DNA from: Antribacter gilvus | GTDB lineage: Bacteria > Actinomycetota > Actinomycetes > Actinomycetales > Cellulomonadaceae | NCBI RefSeq assembly: GCF_003946865.1 | Contig: NZ_QXTH01000005.1 | Location: 248,001 to 312,000 of the forward strand | Reading direction: 5' to 3' | DNA length: 64,000 nucleotides | Translations under genes and position numbers: made by a program | The notes under the pieces: generated by a model | Seen by the model: only the letters and a program-made list of their open reading frames with translations | What the model was told of the DNA's origin: nothing | The model's database searches: none | In this document: piece by piece, positions 1 to 8,056 of the stretch | How positions within the stretch are numbered: position 1 is the stretch's first letter | Layout of the letters: every line of letters begins with the position of its first letter

Positions 1-523
1 GGTTCAGCTCCACCAGCCGGGTAGCGGCCCGCACGGCGGACTCCGGGTCGCCGCGCGCGAGGCGCGCCCGGGCGGCGTCCTGCAGAGCCCCGGCCGACGC
101 CGCCTCCAGGAACCGGCGCTCCCCGTCCAGCCAGAGCTGGAAGCCGGGACTGCCGTCGAAGCTCATCCCCGCGAGCAGGGGAAGCCCCAGGCCTGCGACG
201 TCCGCGGCTTCCACCCACGAGCCCCGTGTCACGAGGCGGACGTCGACGGTGGTGCTCGGGGAGAGGGTCACCGTGACCGGTTCACCGCCGATCGTCGCCC
301 CCTCACCGAGCACCGCACGCAGGTGCGAGAGGTTCCACCGGAGCGCGCCCATCGGGTCGTCGGCATCGCCGAACAGCAGGTCGACGAGCCGCTGCCGTGG
401 CACGGGCGCGTCAGCGCTGAGGAGGTAGGCGAGCAGGCCCCACGCCTTGCGCCCGCGGACGTGCACGCCGTCGCCGCCGGCCTCGACGGCGGGCTGCCCC
501 AGGAGCCGGATCGTCAGTGGCAT
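1..523 (-). CDS. BTAD/SARP-type transcriptional regulator, N-terminal part (runs off the window)
   Basis: Reading from the ATG at 523 gives MPLTIRLLGQPAVE followed by a winged-helix-like region (RGRKAWGLLAYLL, PRQRLVDLLFGDADDP, LRWNLSHLRAVLG). This is the N-terminal DNA-binding fold of AfsR/DnrI-like regulators. The visible 174 residues run into the start of the helical bacterial transcriptional activation domain. GGAG lies 7 bases before the ATG. The frame is open at base 1, so the C-terminus is missing: it could be a short SARP or a large AfsR-type protein with ATPase and TPR domains. It follows the tautomerase gene on the same strand after 100 bases. The family is clear; its target is unknown. 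Confidence 0.82.
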   Translation of the reverse strand, partial: MPLTIRLLGQPAVEAGGDGVHVRGRKAWGLLAYLLSADAPVPRQRLVDLLFGDADDPMGALRWNLSHLRAVLGEGATIGGEPVTVTLSPSTTVDVRLVTRGSWVEAADVAGLGLPLLAGMSFDGSPGFQLWLDGERRFLEAASAGALQDAARARLARGDPESAVRAATRLVELN

Positions 524-623
524 GTGGTCTCCAGATCGCGCGCTCCTGCGAGCATGGCACTCCCGGATCAGCCCGACAAGCCGCTCGGACGGCGACGGCG
601 CACAGGTCCGCGGGCCTGCATCC

Positions 624-848
624 TCAGACGCTCACTCCCGCGGCAAGGGCGTGAACGTCGGCCGTGGTGAGCGCGTTGCCGGCGATCCCCCAGTCGCCGC
701 TCGCCACCTCGTGGATGACGCACCAGGTGACAGGGCGCATGTTCTCGCCCTCGATCTCGACCATCGCGTCGGTGAGCCTGCTGATGATGTCCCGCTTCTG
801 CGCGGGGGTGAAGACGTCCTTGATCACGTTGACCTGGATGAGCGGCAT
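624..848 (-). CDS. 4-oxalocrotonate tautomerase family protein
   Basis: A 74-residue protein starting [18 protein letters not shown]. After removal of Met this leaves the N-terminal proline that is the catalytic base of the 4-OT/tautomerase superfamily. The beta-strand then helix pattern (PLIQVNV, then [21 protein letters not shown]) and the second strand (TWCVIHEV) fit the beta-alpha-beta monomer of these small enzymes, which work as hexamers or dimers of dimers on keto-enol substrates. Length is normal for the family, with a slightly long alanine-rich tail. It lies between the metallophosphoesterase and the BTAD regulator, all on the minus strand. The physiological substrate cannot be told. 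Confidence 0.85.
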   Translation of the reverse strand: MPLIQVNVIKDVFTPAQKRDIISRLTDAMVEIEGENMRPVTWCVIHEVASGDWGIAGNALTTADVHALAAGVSV

Positions 849-952
849 CGGAGTTCCCTTTCGCGGATCGCCGTGCTCCGGGTGGGGCTGGCGGGTTCCA
901 CGACCGTGTCAGCCGGACGTGTGACGAGGCGTGTGACCGGGGTCCGGGGCTC

Positions 953-977
953 AGGCCCGGGTCTCAGATCCGGGCCT
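953..977. terminator. GC-rich stem-loop at the 3' end of the metallophosphoesterase gene
   Basis: AGGCCCGG (953-960) and CCGGGCCT (970-977) form a perfect 8-bp stem with a 9-base loop. The stem touches the stop codon of the metallophosphoesterase gene. There is no U-run, so it is at most a GC-hairpin terminator of the kind common in actinobacteria. Confidence 0.4.
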
Positions 978-1609
978 CAGGCCCAGGGCAGGGGTGCCAG
1001 GTCCTGGGGGCCGGCGTCGATCAGGTCGGCGAGGGTCTGGGCGGGCACGGGCCGGCCGCCCCAGGCGTCGACGCCGACGTTGAGCTGGCGACCGCGCTGG
1101 CGCCACGTGGTGTGCACGTGGCCGTGGACGACCCAGCCGCCGTCGTCGAAGGGGCGGTACTCCGTGTAGCGGTCGGCGCCGTGCGAGTCGCCCTCAAAGG
1201 GGAAGTGCGACACGGCCGCCGTGCCGCCCGCGAGCTCGAAGCGGACCGGCTCGTCGAGGACCTCGGCGAAGCCTGCCGCGAGGTACCGGTCCTTGGCCTC
1301 GGCGATCCGCGCGTCGCGGGTCTCGCCGGACGCCTTGCGGATCCGGGGATCGCCGACCCAGCAGCGGTCGTGGTTGCCGGGGACCAGGAGCTTGCGGCCC
1401 GCGAGCCGCCCGATCCAGGCGAGCGACTCGTCCAGCGCGCCGAGGGCGACGTCACCGAGGACCCAGACGGTGTCGTCGTCGGTGACCGTCTCGTTCCAGA
1501 GCTCCGCGAGGCGGGCGTTCATCTGCGGCACTCCGGAGAAGGGCCGGTCGCAGAACCGGATGATGTTGAGGTGTCCGAGGTGCAGGTCGGACGTGAAATA
1601 GGTCGTCAT
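977..1609 (-). CDS. Calcineurin-like metallophosphoesterase
   Basis: About 210 residues with the dinuclear metallophosphatase motifs in order: SDLHLGH near the N-terminus (D-x-H), GDVALG, GNHD, a histidine in VSHFPFEGD, and GHVH (GHxH) near the C-terminus. These residues coordinate two metal ions and the bridging hydroxide in calcineurin-like phosphoesterases. I chose the internal ATG at 1609 (MTTYFTSDLHLGH), as the family starts directly with the first strand. An ATG at 1624 adds five residues, and neither has a clear ribosome site. It is divergent from the DUF2975 gene. The substrate (nucleotide, phosphoprotein or phosphodiester) cannot be decided. Confidence 0.85.
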   Translation of the reverse strand: MTTYFTSDLHLGHLNIIRFCDRPFSGVPQMNARLAELWNETVTDDDTVWVLGDVALGALDESLAWIGRLAGRKLLVPGNHDRCWVGDPRIRKASGETRDARIAEAKDRYLAAGFAEVLDEPVRFELAGGTAAVSHFPFEGDSHGADRYTEYRPFDDGGWVVHGHVHTTWRQRGRQLNVGVDAWGGRPVPAQTLADLIDAGPQDLAPLPWA

Positions 1610-1696
1610 GTCAGGGGTATTCAACAGGTGGTCGGGTGGGGGCGGAAGCCGGTTTGCGCAGGCAGGGGCTCACCAGCTCGCAACAGCCCTTCCCCG

Positions 1697-1717
1697 CCAT
1701 ATCGAAAAACGATATGG
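1697..1717. promoter_or_regulatory. Perfect inverted repeat, likely operator of the DUF2975/HTH pair
   Basis: CCATATCG (1697-1704), an AAAAA spacer, and CGATATGG (1710-1717) form perfect 8-bp arms. The repeat ends 8 bases before the ATG at 1726 and overlaps an alternative ATG at 1714. It is an AT-rich island in GC-rich surroundings. Two genes on, the operon encodes a small HTH protein, the obvious candidate for autoregulation at this site. Confidence 0.6.
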
Positions 1718-1725
1718 TGTGCGCC

Positions 1726-2364
1726 ATGACACAGCTCAGGTGGGTGAACTGGATCCGGCGCGTCGTCGTGATCGTCGGACTCGTGGCTGCCGTCGGAGGT
1801 GTCGGCTTCGCGATCAACGGCGCCACGCTTCCGCCGGTCGCCCCCGTACAGGTTCCCGTGACCCTCGACTCCGCGGGCTACCGCTACCTCGACATCGAGG
1901 TGACCGGAGCGGAACCGGCGGACGAGGTGTGGTTCGCGCCCGCTCGGGCGAGCTCGTTCACGCTCGCCGCTACGGGCGCCACCCGGTCCGAGCACTTCCT
2001 CGCCCGGGCCGAGCCGGCCGTGTACGGCCTCGGTTGCCTCGTCGGAGCGATCGCGCTCGCGCCCGTCCTCGCCTCGATCGCCCGTCGAGAGCCGTTCGCA
2101 CACGGCAACGTGACCCGACTCGTCGTGGTGGCCGTGACGATCGCCGTCTGCGGGATCACCGCACCGCTGCTTCCGCAGATCCAGGGGATACGCGCCCTGG
2201 AGCGCACCGGGCTGGCCGATCTCGCGGAGACCGCCGGGCCCTACTTCGTCCTCGAGCCCTCGGTGTCGTACGCACCCCTGCTCGTAGCGGCCGTCGTGCT
2301 CGCGGTGGCTGCCGCCTTCCACGCCGGTGAGCGCATGGCCGCCGACGTGGACGGGCTCGTCTGA
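1726..2364 (+). CDS. DUF2975-like four-helix membrane protein
   Basis: About 212 residues. The start WVNWIRRVVVIVGLVAAVGG is a first membrane segment. Further hydrophobic segments are AVYGLGCLVGAIALAPVLAS, LVVVAVTIAVCGITAPLL and YAPLLVAAVVLAVAAAFHAG, giving four helices. DUF2975 proteins have this layout and are usually encoded directly before a small Xre-type HTH gene, as here (the GTG of the next gene follows the stop after one base). The start is uncertain between ATG 1726 and ATG 1714. The upstream frame extends further but has no coding look. Function is unknown; the pairing suggests a membrane partner of the regulator. Confidence 0.75.
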   Translation: MTQLRWVNWIRRVVVIVGLVAAVGGVGFAINGATLPPVAPVQVPVTLDSAGYRYLDIEVTGAEPADEVWFAPARASSFTLAATGATRSEHFLARAEPAVYGLGCLVGAIALAPVLASIARREPFAHGNVTRLVVVAVTIAVCGITAPLLPQIQGIRALERTGLADLAETAGPYFVLEPSVSYAPLLVAAVVLAVAAAFHAGERMAADVDGLV

Positions 2365-2365
2365 C

Positions 2366-2587
2366 GTGCCGGCCGACGAGCACAGGGTGGTCTGCCACCT
2401 CGACCGGTTGCTCGACGAGCGCGGACTCACGCTCGTCGAGCTCGCCGAGCGGGTCGGCGTCACACCGGTCAACCTGTCGGTCTTGAAGAACGGCCACGCC
2501 CGCGCGATCCGGTTCAGCACCCTCACCGCCATCTGCGACGCCCTGGGATGCACTCCCGGTCAGCTGCTGAGCATCGAGCCCAGGTAG
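2366..2587 (+). CDS. Small Xre-family helix-turn-helix regulator
   Basis: A 73-residue protein from GTG 2366, one base after the DUF2975 stop, so translation is coupled. The sequence has the cro/C1 HTH pattern: LTLVELAERVGVTPVNLSVLK is turn and recognition helix, followed by FSTLTAICDALGCTPGQLL. This matches the YozG/Xre type normally paired with DUF2975 membrane proteins. Its 3' end overlaps the 3' end of the convergent LuxR-type gene by 28 bases. It probably binds the palindrome at 1697-1717, which is inference from position. Confidence 0.85.
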   Translation: MPADEHRVVCHLDRLLDERGLTLVELAERVGVTPVNLSVLKNGHARAIRFSTLTAICDALGCTPGQLLSIEPR

Positions 2588-4860
2588 CCCTGCTCCGCCA
2601 TCCAGCCTGCGACCTGGGTTCGCGAGGTGAAGCCGAGCTTGGCCAGGATGTTGCGGACATGGCTCTCGACGGTGCGCTCGGAGATGTACAGCCGGGCGCC
2701 GATCTCCTTGTTGCTCAGACCTTGGGGCACGAGCCGCGCGACGTCGACCTCACGACGGCTGAGGATCCCCGGGCTCGAGTCGGTCACGGATGCTGAGGCG
2801 GCGGGCACGCGCAGCGCGAGCCGTACCGCCGCGTCCCGGCTCAGCTGCCGGCCGGTGCGGTAGGCCGAGCCGAACGCCGCAACACCGAGCTCTGCCGTGG
2901 CTGACCGGGTGGCCTGGGTCAGCGCCGGCGCCATGCTCGGGAGCACGGTCGCCCCGATCTCGGCACGGAGGTTCTCCATCGCGCCGAGGAGCTTCGCGGC
3001 CGCCCGCGGCCGCCGGTCGGCCGCCGCGCAGCACCCGAGCGCGCCGAGGAGGTAACACTGCGCCACCCGGTCGTCGAGCTGGTGGGCGATCCGCAGGCCT
3101 TCGGTGAGCCACGCGTCGGCGTCCGGCAGGGCACCCGACCGGAGCGCGGCATAGCCCTGGTTCATCAACATCATGCCGAGGCTGTAGAGGTCGCCTGCCT
3201 CGCGGCTGAGCCGGGCGCCTTCGGCCCCCGCTGTCGCGGCCGCAGCGAGATCGCCGTCGGCAAGACCCTTGAGCGCCTGAGCCTGATGCGTCATGAGGGT
3301 GGCGCCCAGGTCGTCCAGCGAGCCGGCGACGGCCCGGGCCTCGTCGAGAAGTCGTCGGGCCGACGCGCCGTCGCCACGCCCGGTCGCCGCGATCGACGCC
3401 ATGGCGAGGGTCTGCGACAGCGCGCCCGGCAGCCCGGCCGCGCGGGCCGCGGTCACGCCACGATCGAGGGCGCGCGTCGCCGCGTCCGGGTCGTTCTGGA
3501 CCACCCCCAGGAAGCCCCGGGCGAAGTACGTCCACGGGTCGGTGACCGGCCCGGCCAGCAGCTCGTCGAGCCAGCGCACGCCCTCGGTGGTCGCGCGGGT
3601 GATCCAGTACCAGAGGAGCGCCGTCGCGATGCCACCCGCACGGCGGCGGTCGCCGCGGTCGAGGCACGTTCGCAGGACGGCCCGGACGTTGTCGATCTCC
3701 AGGTCCATCCAGGCCAGGGACGGCAGCAGGCGGTACCGACCGGTCGCGGCAAGCTGCTCGCACCGGGACAGGTAGTGGTCGGCACAGCGCAGCTCGACGG
3801 CGTCCGCGTCGCCGGACTCGCGCAGCTTGCGCCGTGCGTACTCCCGCATCGTCTCGGGCAACCGGTAGCAGGCGGGGCCGGCGGCGTCATCCCTTCCGAG
3901 CAACGACTTGTCGAGCAACGCGGACAGCAGGTCCAGGGCCTGCGCCTCCGGCAGGTCGCCAGAGCAGCAGACGGCTTCCACGTCGTCGACCGTGAATCGG
4001 CCGGCGAACACGCACAGGCGCATCAGCAACGTCTGCTCGGCCGGCACGAGCAGGTTGTAGCTCCACTCGATCGCGGTGTGCAGCGTCTGGTGGCGCGGGA
4101 GCGCCGCACGGTTGCCGCTGGTGAGCAGCTCGAACCGGTCGCCCAGCCTGTCCCGGATCTGGTCCGGGCTCAGCGCCCGGGTCCGCACCGCCGCCAGCTC
4201 GATGGCGAGCGGCAGCCCGTCCAGCCGCCGGCACACGTCGACGACGGCGGCCCGGTTCGCCTCGGTCAGCTCGAACCGGCCCGTCGCCTCGGCGGCCCGC
4301 TCGACGAACAACCGGACGGCATCGTTCTGCCCCGTCCGGGCGAGCGTGCCGGCGTGCGGGGACGGGAGGTCCAGCGGCAGCACCGGCAGCACGTGCTCTC
4401 CGGCCACGGACAGCGGCTCCCGGCTGGTCGCGACCACACGCACCCCCGGCGCGGCCCGGAGCACGTCGTCAATCAGCCGAGCCGTCGCGTCGAGCAGGTG
4501 CTCGCAGTTGTCGAGCACCAGGAGCAGCTCCTTGTCCCGCAGGTAGGACCGCAGCAGGTCCACCGGTTCGGTCGCCGCCTGGTCACGCAGGTCGAGGGCG
4601 GCCGTCACCGCGTTGGGCACCAGCGCCGGGTCCCGCACGTTGGCGAGCTCTACCAGCCAGGCACCCCCGGGGAATCCCCGCCCGAGGTCGGTGGCGATCC
4701 GGAGCGCCAGCCGGGTCTTGCCCACTCCACCCGGGCCGACCAGGCTGACCAGTCGCGCGGCGGTGAGCTTCCTTCTTGCCTCGGCCAGCTCGGCACGGCG
4801 GCCGACGAAACTTGGCGCCTCAGCAGGCAGGTTGCCGGATCGCTGGGCGCGCTGGGCCAT
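2560..4860 (-). CDS. Large ATPase-LuxR transcriptional regulator
   Basis: A 766-residue protein with an N-terminal STAND/AAA-type NTPase (GPGGVGKT Walker A at residues 42-49; LLLVLDNCEHL Walker B). A helical TPR-like middle follows, and then a C-terminal LuxR HTH (LSRREVDVARLVPQGLSNKE, then ISERTVESHVRNILAKLGF). This is the architecture of ATP-binding LuxR regulators common in actinobacteria, in which nucleotide state and ligand control DNA binding. It is divergent from a small membrane protein gene, with a 15-bp palindrome in the shared promoter, which suggests control of that neighbour. The inducer is not evident. Confidence 0.88.
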   Translation of the reverse strand: MAQRAQRSGNLPAEAPSFVGRRAELAEARRKLTAARLVSLVGPGGVGKTRLALRIATDLGRGFPGGAWLVELANVRDPALVPNAVTAALDLRDQAATEPVDLLRSYLRDKELLLVLDNCEHLLDATARLIDDVLRAAPGVRVVATSREPLSVAGEHVLPVLPLDLPSPHAGTLARTGQNDAVRLFVERAAEATGRFELTEANRAAVVDVCRRLDGLPLAIELAAVRTRALSPDQIRDRLGDRFELLTSGNRAALPRHQTLHTAIEWSYNLLVPAEQTLLMRLCVFAGRFTVDDVEAVCCSGDLPEAQALDLLSALLDKSLLGRDDAAGPACYRLPETMREYARRKLRESGDADAVELRCADHYLSRCEQLAATGRYRLLPSLAWMDLEIDNVRAVLRTCLDRGDRRRAGGIATALLWYWITRATTEGVRWLDELLAGPVTDPWTYFARGFLGVVQNDPDAATRALDRGVTAARAAGLPGALSQTLAMASIAATGRGDGASARRLLDEARAVAGSLDDLGATLMTHQAQALKGLADGDLAAAATAGAEGARLSREAGDLYSLGMMLMNQGYAALRSGALPDADAWLTEGLRIAHQLDDRVAQCYLLGALGCCAAADRRPRAAAKLLGAMENLRAEIGATVLPSMAPALTQATRSATAELGVAAFGSAYRTGRQLSRDAAVRLALRVPAASASVTDSSPGILSRREVDVARLVPQGLSNKEIGARLYISERTVESHVRNILAKLGFTSRTQVAGWMAEQGYLGSMLSS

Positions 4861-4910
4861 GTCCCGAAGGTACTACGGCCGCCGCCGGCGACCGCGCCCT
4901 GTCAGGTTCA

Positions 4911-4925
4911 GTACTGACTCAGTAC
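4911..4925. promoter_or_regulatory. 15-bp palindrome between divergent genes
   Basis: GTACTGA (4911-4917), C, TCAGTAC (4919-4925): perfect 7-bp arms around one base, in the 135-bp region between the LuxR-type regulator and the membrane protein gene. Position and symmetry fit an operator for a dimeric regulator, plausibly the LuxR-type protein. Confidence 0.5.
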
Positions 4926-4995
4926 AGCCACTGATGGCCGCGCCCAGCGCCGTCCCTACCGTTGCAGACACACCCCGACCAGACGGAGACCTCCG

Positions 4996-5445
4996 ATGAA
5001 GCCTGCAACGACCAGTCCGTCACCGGACCTCACCACCCCACTGCCCGACGAGCTGCCGCTGTGGCGCCTGCACCTGCTGCGGCTGGGATACCTGATCATG
5101 GGCGGCGGCCTGGTGGTGTACCAGTGGCCCCTCCTGTTCACACACGCCGAGCCGTGGCCGGTGATGGCCGGCGTGGTCACCTGCATGCTGGTGGCGATGT
5201 CCCTCGTCGCCTTCCTCGGGCTGAGGTATCCGCTGAAGGCCCTGCCGATCATGTTGTTCGAGGTGGCCTGGAAGCTGATCTGGCTCGGAGCCGTCGCGCT
5301 GCCGCTGGGGCTGAACCAGCAGATGGACGCGGACACCTGGGCGTTGACCACCGAGATCTTCTGGGTCGTCATCATCCTGGCCGTCATCCCGTGGCGGTAC
5401 GTCTACTCGAGCTACGTGGTCAGGCGGGGCGACCGGTGGCGCTAG
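4996..5445 (+). CDS. Predicted four-helix membrane protein of unknown function
   Basis: A 149-residue protein from ATG 4996, with GGAG shortly upstream. After a polar Pro/Ser/Thr N-terminus it has about four hydrophobic segments: LGYLIMGGGLVVYQWPLLF, VMAGVVTCMLVAMSLVAFLG, MLFEVAWKLIWLGAVALPLG and TEIFWVVIILAVIPWRYVYS. I recognise no catalytic motif. It is divergent from the LuxR-type regulator, and its 3' end overlaps that of the ADP-ribosylglycohydrolase by 26 bases. It may be a target of the regulator. It looks like the uncharacterised membrane proteins often found beside LuxR or TetR regulators. Confidence 0.7.
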   Translation: MKPATTSPSPDLTTPLPDELPLWRLHLLRLGYLIMGGGLVVYQWPLLFTHAEPWPVMAGVVTCMLVAMSLVAFLGLRYPLKALPIMLFEVAWKLIWLGAVALPLGLNQQMDADTWALTTEIFWVVIILAVIPWRYVYSSYVVRRGDRWR

Positions 5446-6412
5446 GCGACCGGCGGCGCTGAGCGACCGCCCGGTCCGCCAGCTCCATGAGGTGCTCGGC
5501 GCGGGCGCCGGGCCAGCCGTGCACGTCCTGCCTCCATCGCTCGGGGATCGACGACGCACCGTGGACCGCGCCCAGCAGCGCCCCCGCGATCGACGCCACG
5601 GTATCCGTGTCGTCCCCGATGTGGATCGCCGCCTCGATCCCGGCGACCAGCCCCTCGGCACGGGTGTGCGCGATCGCGGACCACGCCGCCTGCAGCGCGG
5701 TCACGACAAACCCGTTGGGCCGGAACGACGCCGGCTCCTGCGCCTCCGCCTCGTCGAGCCGCTCGCGCCAGAAGTCGCGCCGGTCCTCGGGGAGCCGGTC
5801 GAGCCCGTCCCGCGGGTCGGGGAGCTCGCCGGTCAGGACCGCCTGCCGGATCGCGAGGCACCACAGCACGCAGGCCTCGTGGGCCAACGGGTCGCCGTGG
5901 GTCAGGGCGCTCACCGCCTGCGCCGCCTCGGCCAGGGCGTCGGGATCGTCCAGGTGCCGCAGCGCCACCGGTGACGTCCGCATGAGCGAGCCGTTCCCGG
6001 CCGTGTGCCCCGTCCGCTCGTGGAGGGCTCGCGCGACGCCGGCCAGCTCGCTCGCGCGGGCGTCCGGACCCACCTGGCGGAGCACGGTGCGGGTCTGGAT
6101 CCCGACGTCGGGCGGGTTCCCGTGGAACCACCGGCCGAAGCCGTGGGCCACCTGGTCGAGCGCCGCGTCCTCCCGGAGGTCGCCATGGGCGGCCGCGGCC
6201 TGCGCGACGGCGTACGTCTGCGCGGTGTCGTCCGTCCACTCCCCCGGCGCGAAGCCGCCCAGCCCGCCGCCGATCATCGCCGGGCGCTGGCCCGGGGCGA
6301 GCCGCGCCGTGCCGAACTCGTACGGCGCGCCGAGGGCATCGCCGCAGGCAGCGCCTAGGAGCACACCCCGGGCACGGTCGAGCAGGGCCGCATCGCGATT
6401 CATGGACGGCAT
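5420..6412 (-). CDS. ADP-ribosylglycohydrolase family protein
   Basis: A 330-residue protein with the DraG/ARH fold signatures: RGVLLGAACGDALGAPYEFG near the N-terminus, WTDDT at about residues 59-63, and a C-terminal HIGDDTDTVASIAGALLGA. The paired acidic clusters bind two Mg ions at the active site of enzymes that remove ADP-ribose from proteins or small molecules. Length is typical. Start is ATG 6412; ATG 6403 is an alternative. No DraT or other ADP-ribosyltransferase is visible nearby, so the substrate is unknown. Confidence 0.9.
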   Translation of the reverse strand: MPSMNRDAALLDRARGVLLGAACGDALGAPYEFGTARLAPGQRPAMIGGGLGGFAPGEWTDDTAQTYAVAQAAAAHGDLREDAALDQVAHGFGRWFHGNPPDVGIQTRTVLRQVGPDARASELAGVARALHERTGHTAGNGSLMRTSPVALRHLDDPDALAEAAQAVSALTHGDPLAHEACVLWCLAIRQAVLTGELPDPRDGLDRLPEDRRDFWRERLDEAEAQEPASFRPNGFVVTALQAAWSAIAHTRAEGLVAGIEAAIHIGDDTDTVASIAGALLGAVHGASSIPERWRQDVHGWPGARAEHLMELADRAVAQRRRSPSATGRPA

Positions 6413-6494
6413 CCTGGCACAAGCGGCCGTGGCGTCGGTTCATCGAGACCGGGGCCTTGCGGCAAGCACCACACAGTGCTATACCTTGAATGTG

Positions 6495-6518
6495 GCGAGG
6501 AGTCTTCGGACTCCTCGC
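6495..6518. terminator. 10-bp stem with TTCG tetraloop
   Basis: GCGAGGAGTC (6495-6504), TTCG, GACTCCTCGC (6509-6518): a perfect 10-bp stem capped by an extra-stable UUCG loop on the plus-strand RNA. It lies between the ADP-ribosylglycohydrolase start and the quinone reductase stop. It could terminate the reductase transcript (minus strand) or a plus-strand short transcript, since a -10-like TATACCT sits about 13 bases upstream. No strong U-run follows on either strand. Confidence 0.55.
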
Positions 6519-6576
6519 CTCTTGCGTGCGCCTCTTACGTGCGCAAGTGGCAACGCACGCACGACGCCGCGCACCG

Positions 6577-7590
6577 TCACCGCCAGGGGTCCAGGGCGTG
6601 CTTGCCGCAGCTGCGGCCCGCTTCCAGCTGCTGGAGCACGGCAGGCCCGTCACGGAGCGGATGCACCTGCGGCGCACCCGGCGGGTACACCCCTCGAGCG
6701 ACGAGCACCTCGAGCTCGTCCAGCACTCCGCGATAGAGAGACGGGGCCGACGTCGCGAGCGCACCGACGTGCAGCCCCTTCACCTGTACCGGGTAGGAGA
6801 ACACGAGGTCGTGCGTGCTCAGGGTCGCGTCTCCTGAGGCCGCCCCGAGCACGACCACGCGCCCGACGAAGGGCTTGGTCACGGACAGGCTGCACTCGAA
6901 CGTGTCACGCCCCACGGACTCGAGCACCAGGTCCACGCCGCCGGTCAGGCGAAGAATCTCCGCGGCCAGGTCGGGTCGCGTGCTGTCCACGATGTCGTCG
7001 GCACCGAGCGCTCGCACCGCTCCGTGCTTGGCGGGCGACGCCACGGCGACGACCCGGGCGCCGTAGTGCCGAGCAAGGCGGACGGCCGCTTGACCCACGC
7101 CCCCGGCTGCGGCGTGCACGAGCACCGTCTCGCCCGCCCGGACCTCGCCCAGCGGGCGAAGGGCCGCGAGCGCTGTGGCCCAGTTCAGCACCATGCCGAG
7201 AGTCTCCGCATCGCTCCACCCCGGCGGGACGAGCAGCGATCCTGCCGCCGGCACCGCCAGGTACTCCGCGAAGGCTCCCGGGGCCGCCCCGATGACGTGG
7301 GTGCCCACCGGGAAGGGCTCGTCGACCCCGGGGCCGACGGCGACGATCTCCCCCGCAGCCTCGAAGCCGGCGACGTAGGGAGCGGTCGGCCCGCCCCCGT
7401 AGGTTCCCTTCGCCTGCATGACGTCGGCGAAGTTGACCCCCGCGGCGCCGACCCGGACCAGGTACTCACCGCGTCCCGGCGTCGGACGCGGCTGGTCGGG
7501 CGTGAGGACCAGGTCCCTGGGACCGCGGCGGGACCGCTGGACCAGGGCACGCATCGACGGCCCGGTGCTCCGTGGGTTGTGCTCTGTCAT
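6577..7590 (-). CDS. NADPH:quinone reductase-like MDR-family oxidoreductase
   Basis: A 337-residue medium-chain dehydrogenase/reductase without zinc ligands. The N-terminal GroES-like domain contains VGAAGVNFADVMQAKGTYGG. The Rossmann domain has VLVHAAAGGVGQAAVRLA (AAGGVG nucleotide motif). It belongs to the quinone reductase/enoyl reductase group that transfers hydride from NADPH. ATG 7590 is used; ATG 7554 (MRALVQRS) would be more typical. It lies 36 bases downstream of a MerR gene on the same strand. A MerR-type operator sits in that gap, so the MerR protein probably controls it, perhaps in response to electrophiles or oxidants. Confidence 0.87.
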   Translation of the reverse strand: MTEHNPRSTGPSMRALVQRSRRGPRDLVLTPDQPRPTPGRGEYLVRVGAAGVNFADVMQAKGTYGGGPTAPYVAGFEAAGEIVAVGPGVDEPFPVGTHVIGAAPGAFAEYLAVPAAGSLLVPPGWSDAETLGMVLNWATALAALRPLGEVRAGETVLVHAAAGGVGQAAVRLARHYGARVVAVASPAKHGAVRALGADDIVDSTRPDLAAEILRLTGGVDLVLESVGRDTFECSLSVTKPFVGRVVVLGAASGDATLSTHDLVFSYPVQVKGLHVGALATSAPSLYRGVLDELEVLVARGVYPPGAPQVHPLRDGPAVLQQLEAGRSCGKHALDPWR

Positions 7591-7608
7591 GCCAGAGAAC
7601 GTAGGAGC

Positions 7609-7631
7609 GTGACTCTTGCGTCAAGGTCAAG
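7609..7631 (-). promoter_or_regulatory. Tandem TTGAC element upstream of the quinone reductase
   Basis: On the minus strand two TTGAC units lie in tandem (CTTGACCTTGACG), and the second pairs with GTCAC across GCAAGA. The element lies within 41 bases of the reductase start and overlaps the stop codon of the MerR gene. The arrangement fits a promoter with a -35 TTGAC and a MerR-type dyad. A very similar tandem precedes the MFS gene at 57639. Confidence 0.45.
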
Positions 7632-7998
7632 GTCCCGTTCGGTCTGCGGGCTCGGCCTCCTGCAAGAAGGCATCGACAGCGTCGTGCTGGGCGTTGAGCA
7701 CGGCGATCCGGCCGGCGAGCCGGTCGCGGAATGCCCGGACCTCGGCCAGGAGGCCCGGGCAGAGGTCGGCCGCTCCGCCGCCGGCTCTGACGAGGTGGGG
7801 CAGGATCTCCTTGATCAGGCGCAGAGGGAGTCCCGACTCCAGCAGGGAGCGGATCACGAGGACGCGGTCGACGGTCGACCGGCAGTAGTCGCGGTACCCG
7901 TTGCTGCACCGGCCCGGCACGATCAGGCCCTCGGCCTCGTAGAGGCGCAACGACCTGGTGCTCGCGCCACTGACCCTCGCCGCGTCTCCGATCCTCAC
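7627..7998 (-). CDS. MerR-family transcriptional regulator
   Basis: A 123-residue protein starting with GTG 7998. The winged helix is canonical: MRIGDAARVSGASTRSLRLY, then EAEGLIVPGR, NGYRDY, then a dimerisation helix (AEVRAFRDRLAGRIAVLNAQ). A conserved cysteine at the wing end (GRCSNGYRDYC) is present, but the C-terminal Cys cluster of SoxR is not. It probably regulates the quinone reductase just downstream, and possibly the divergent P-loop kinase gene at 8057 across only 58 bases. Confidence 0.88.
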   Translation of the reverse strand: MRIGDAARVSGASTRSLRLYEAEGLIVPGRCSNGYRDYCRSTVDRVLVIRSLLESGLPLRLIKEILPHLVRAGGGAADLCPGLLAEVRAFRDRLAGRIAVLNAQHDAVDAFLQEAEPADRTGP

Positions 7999-8056
7999 AG
8001 CATGAGGAAACCACGGAGCAGCCCGTCGGCTTCCGGTCCGCTGCTAGATTCCACCC

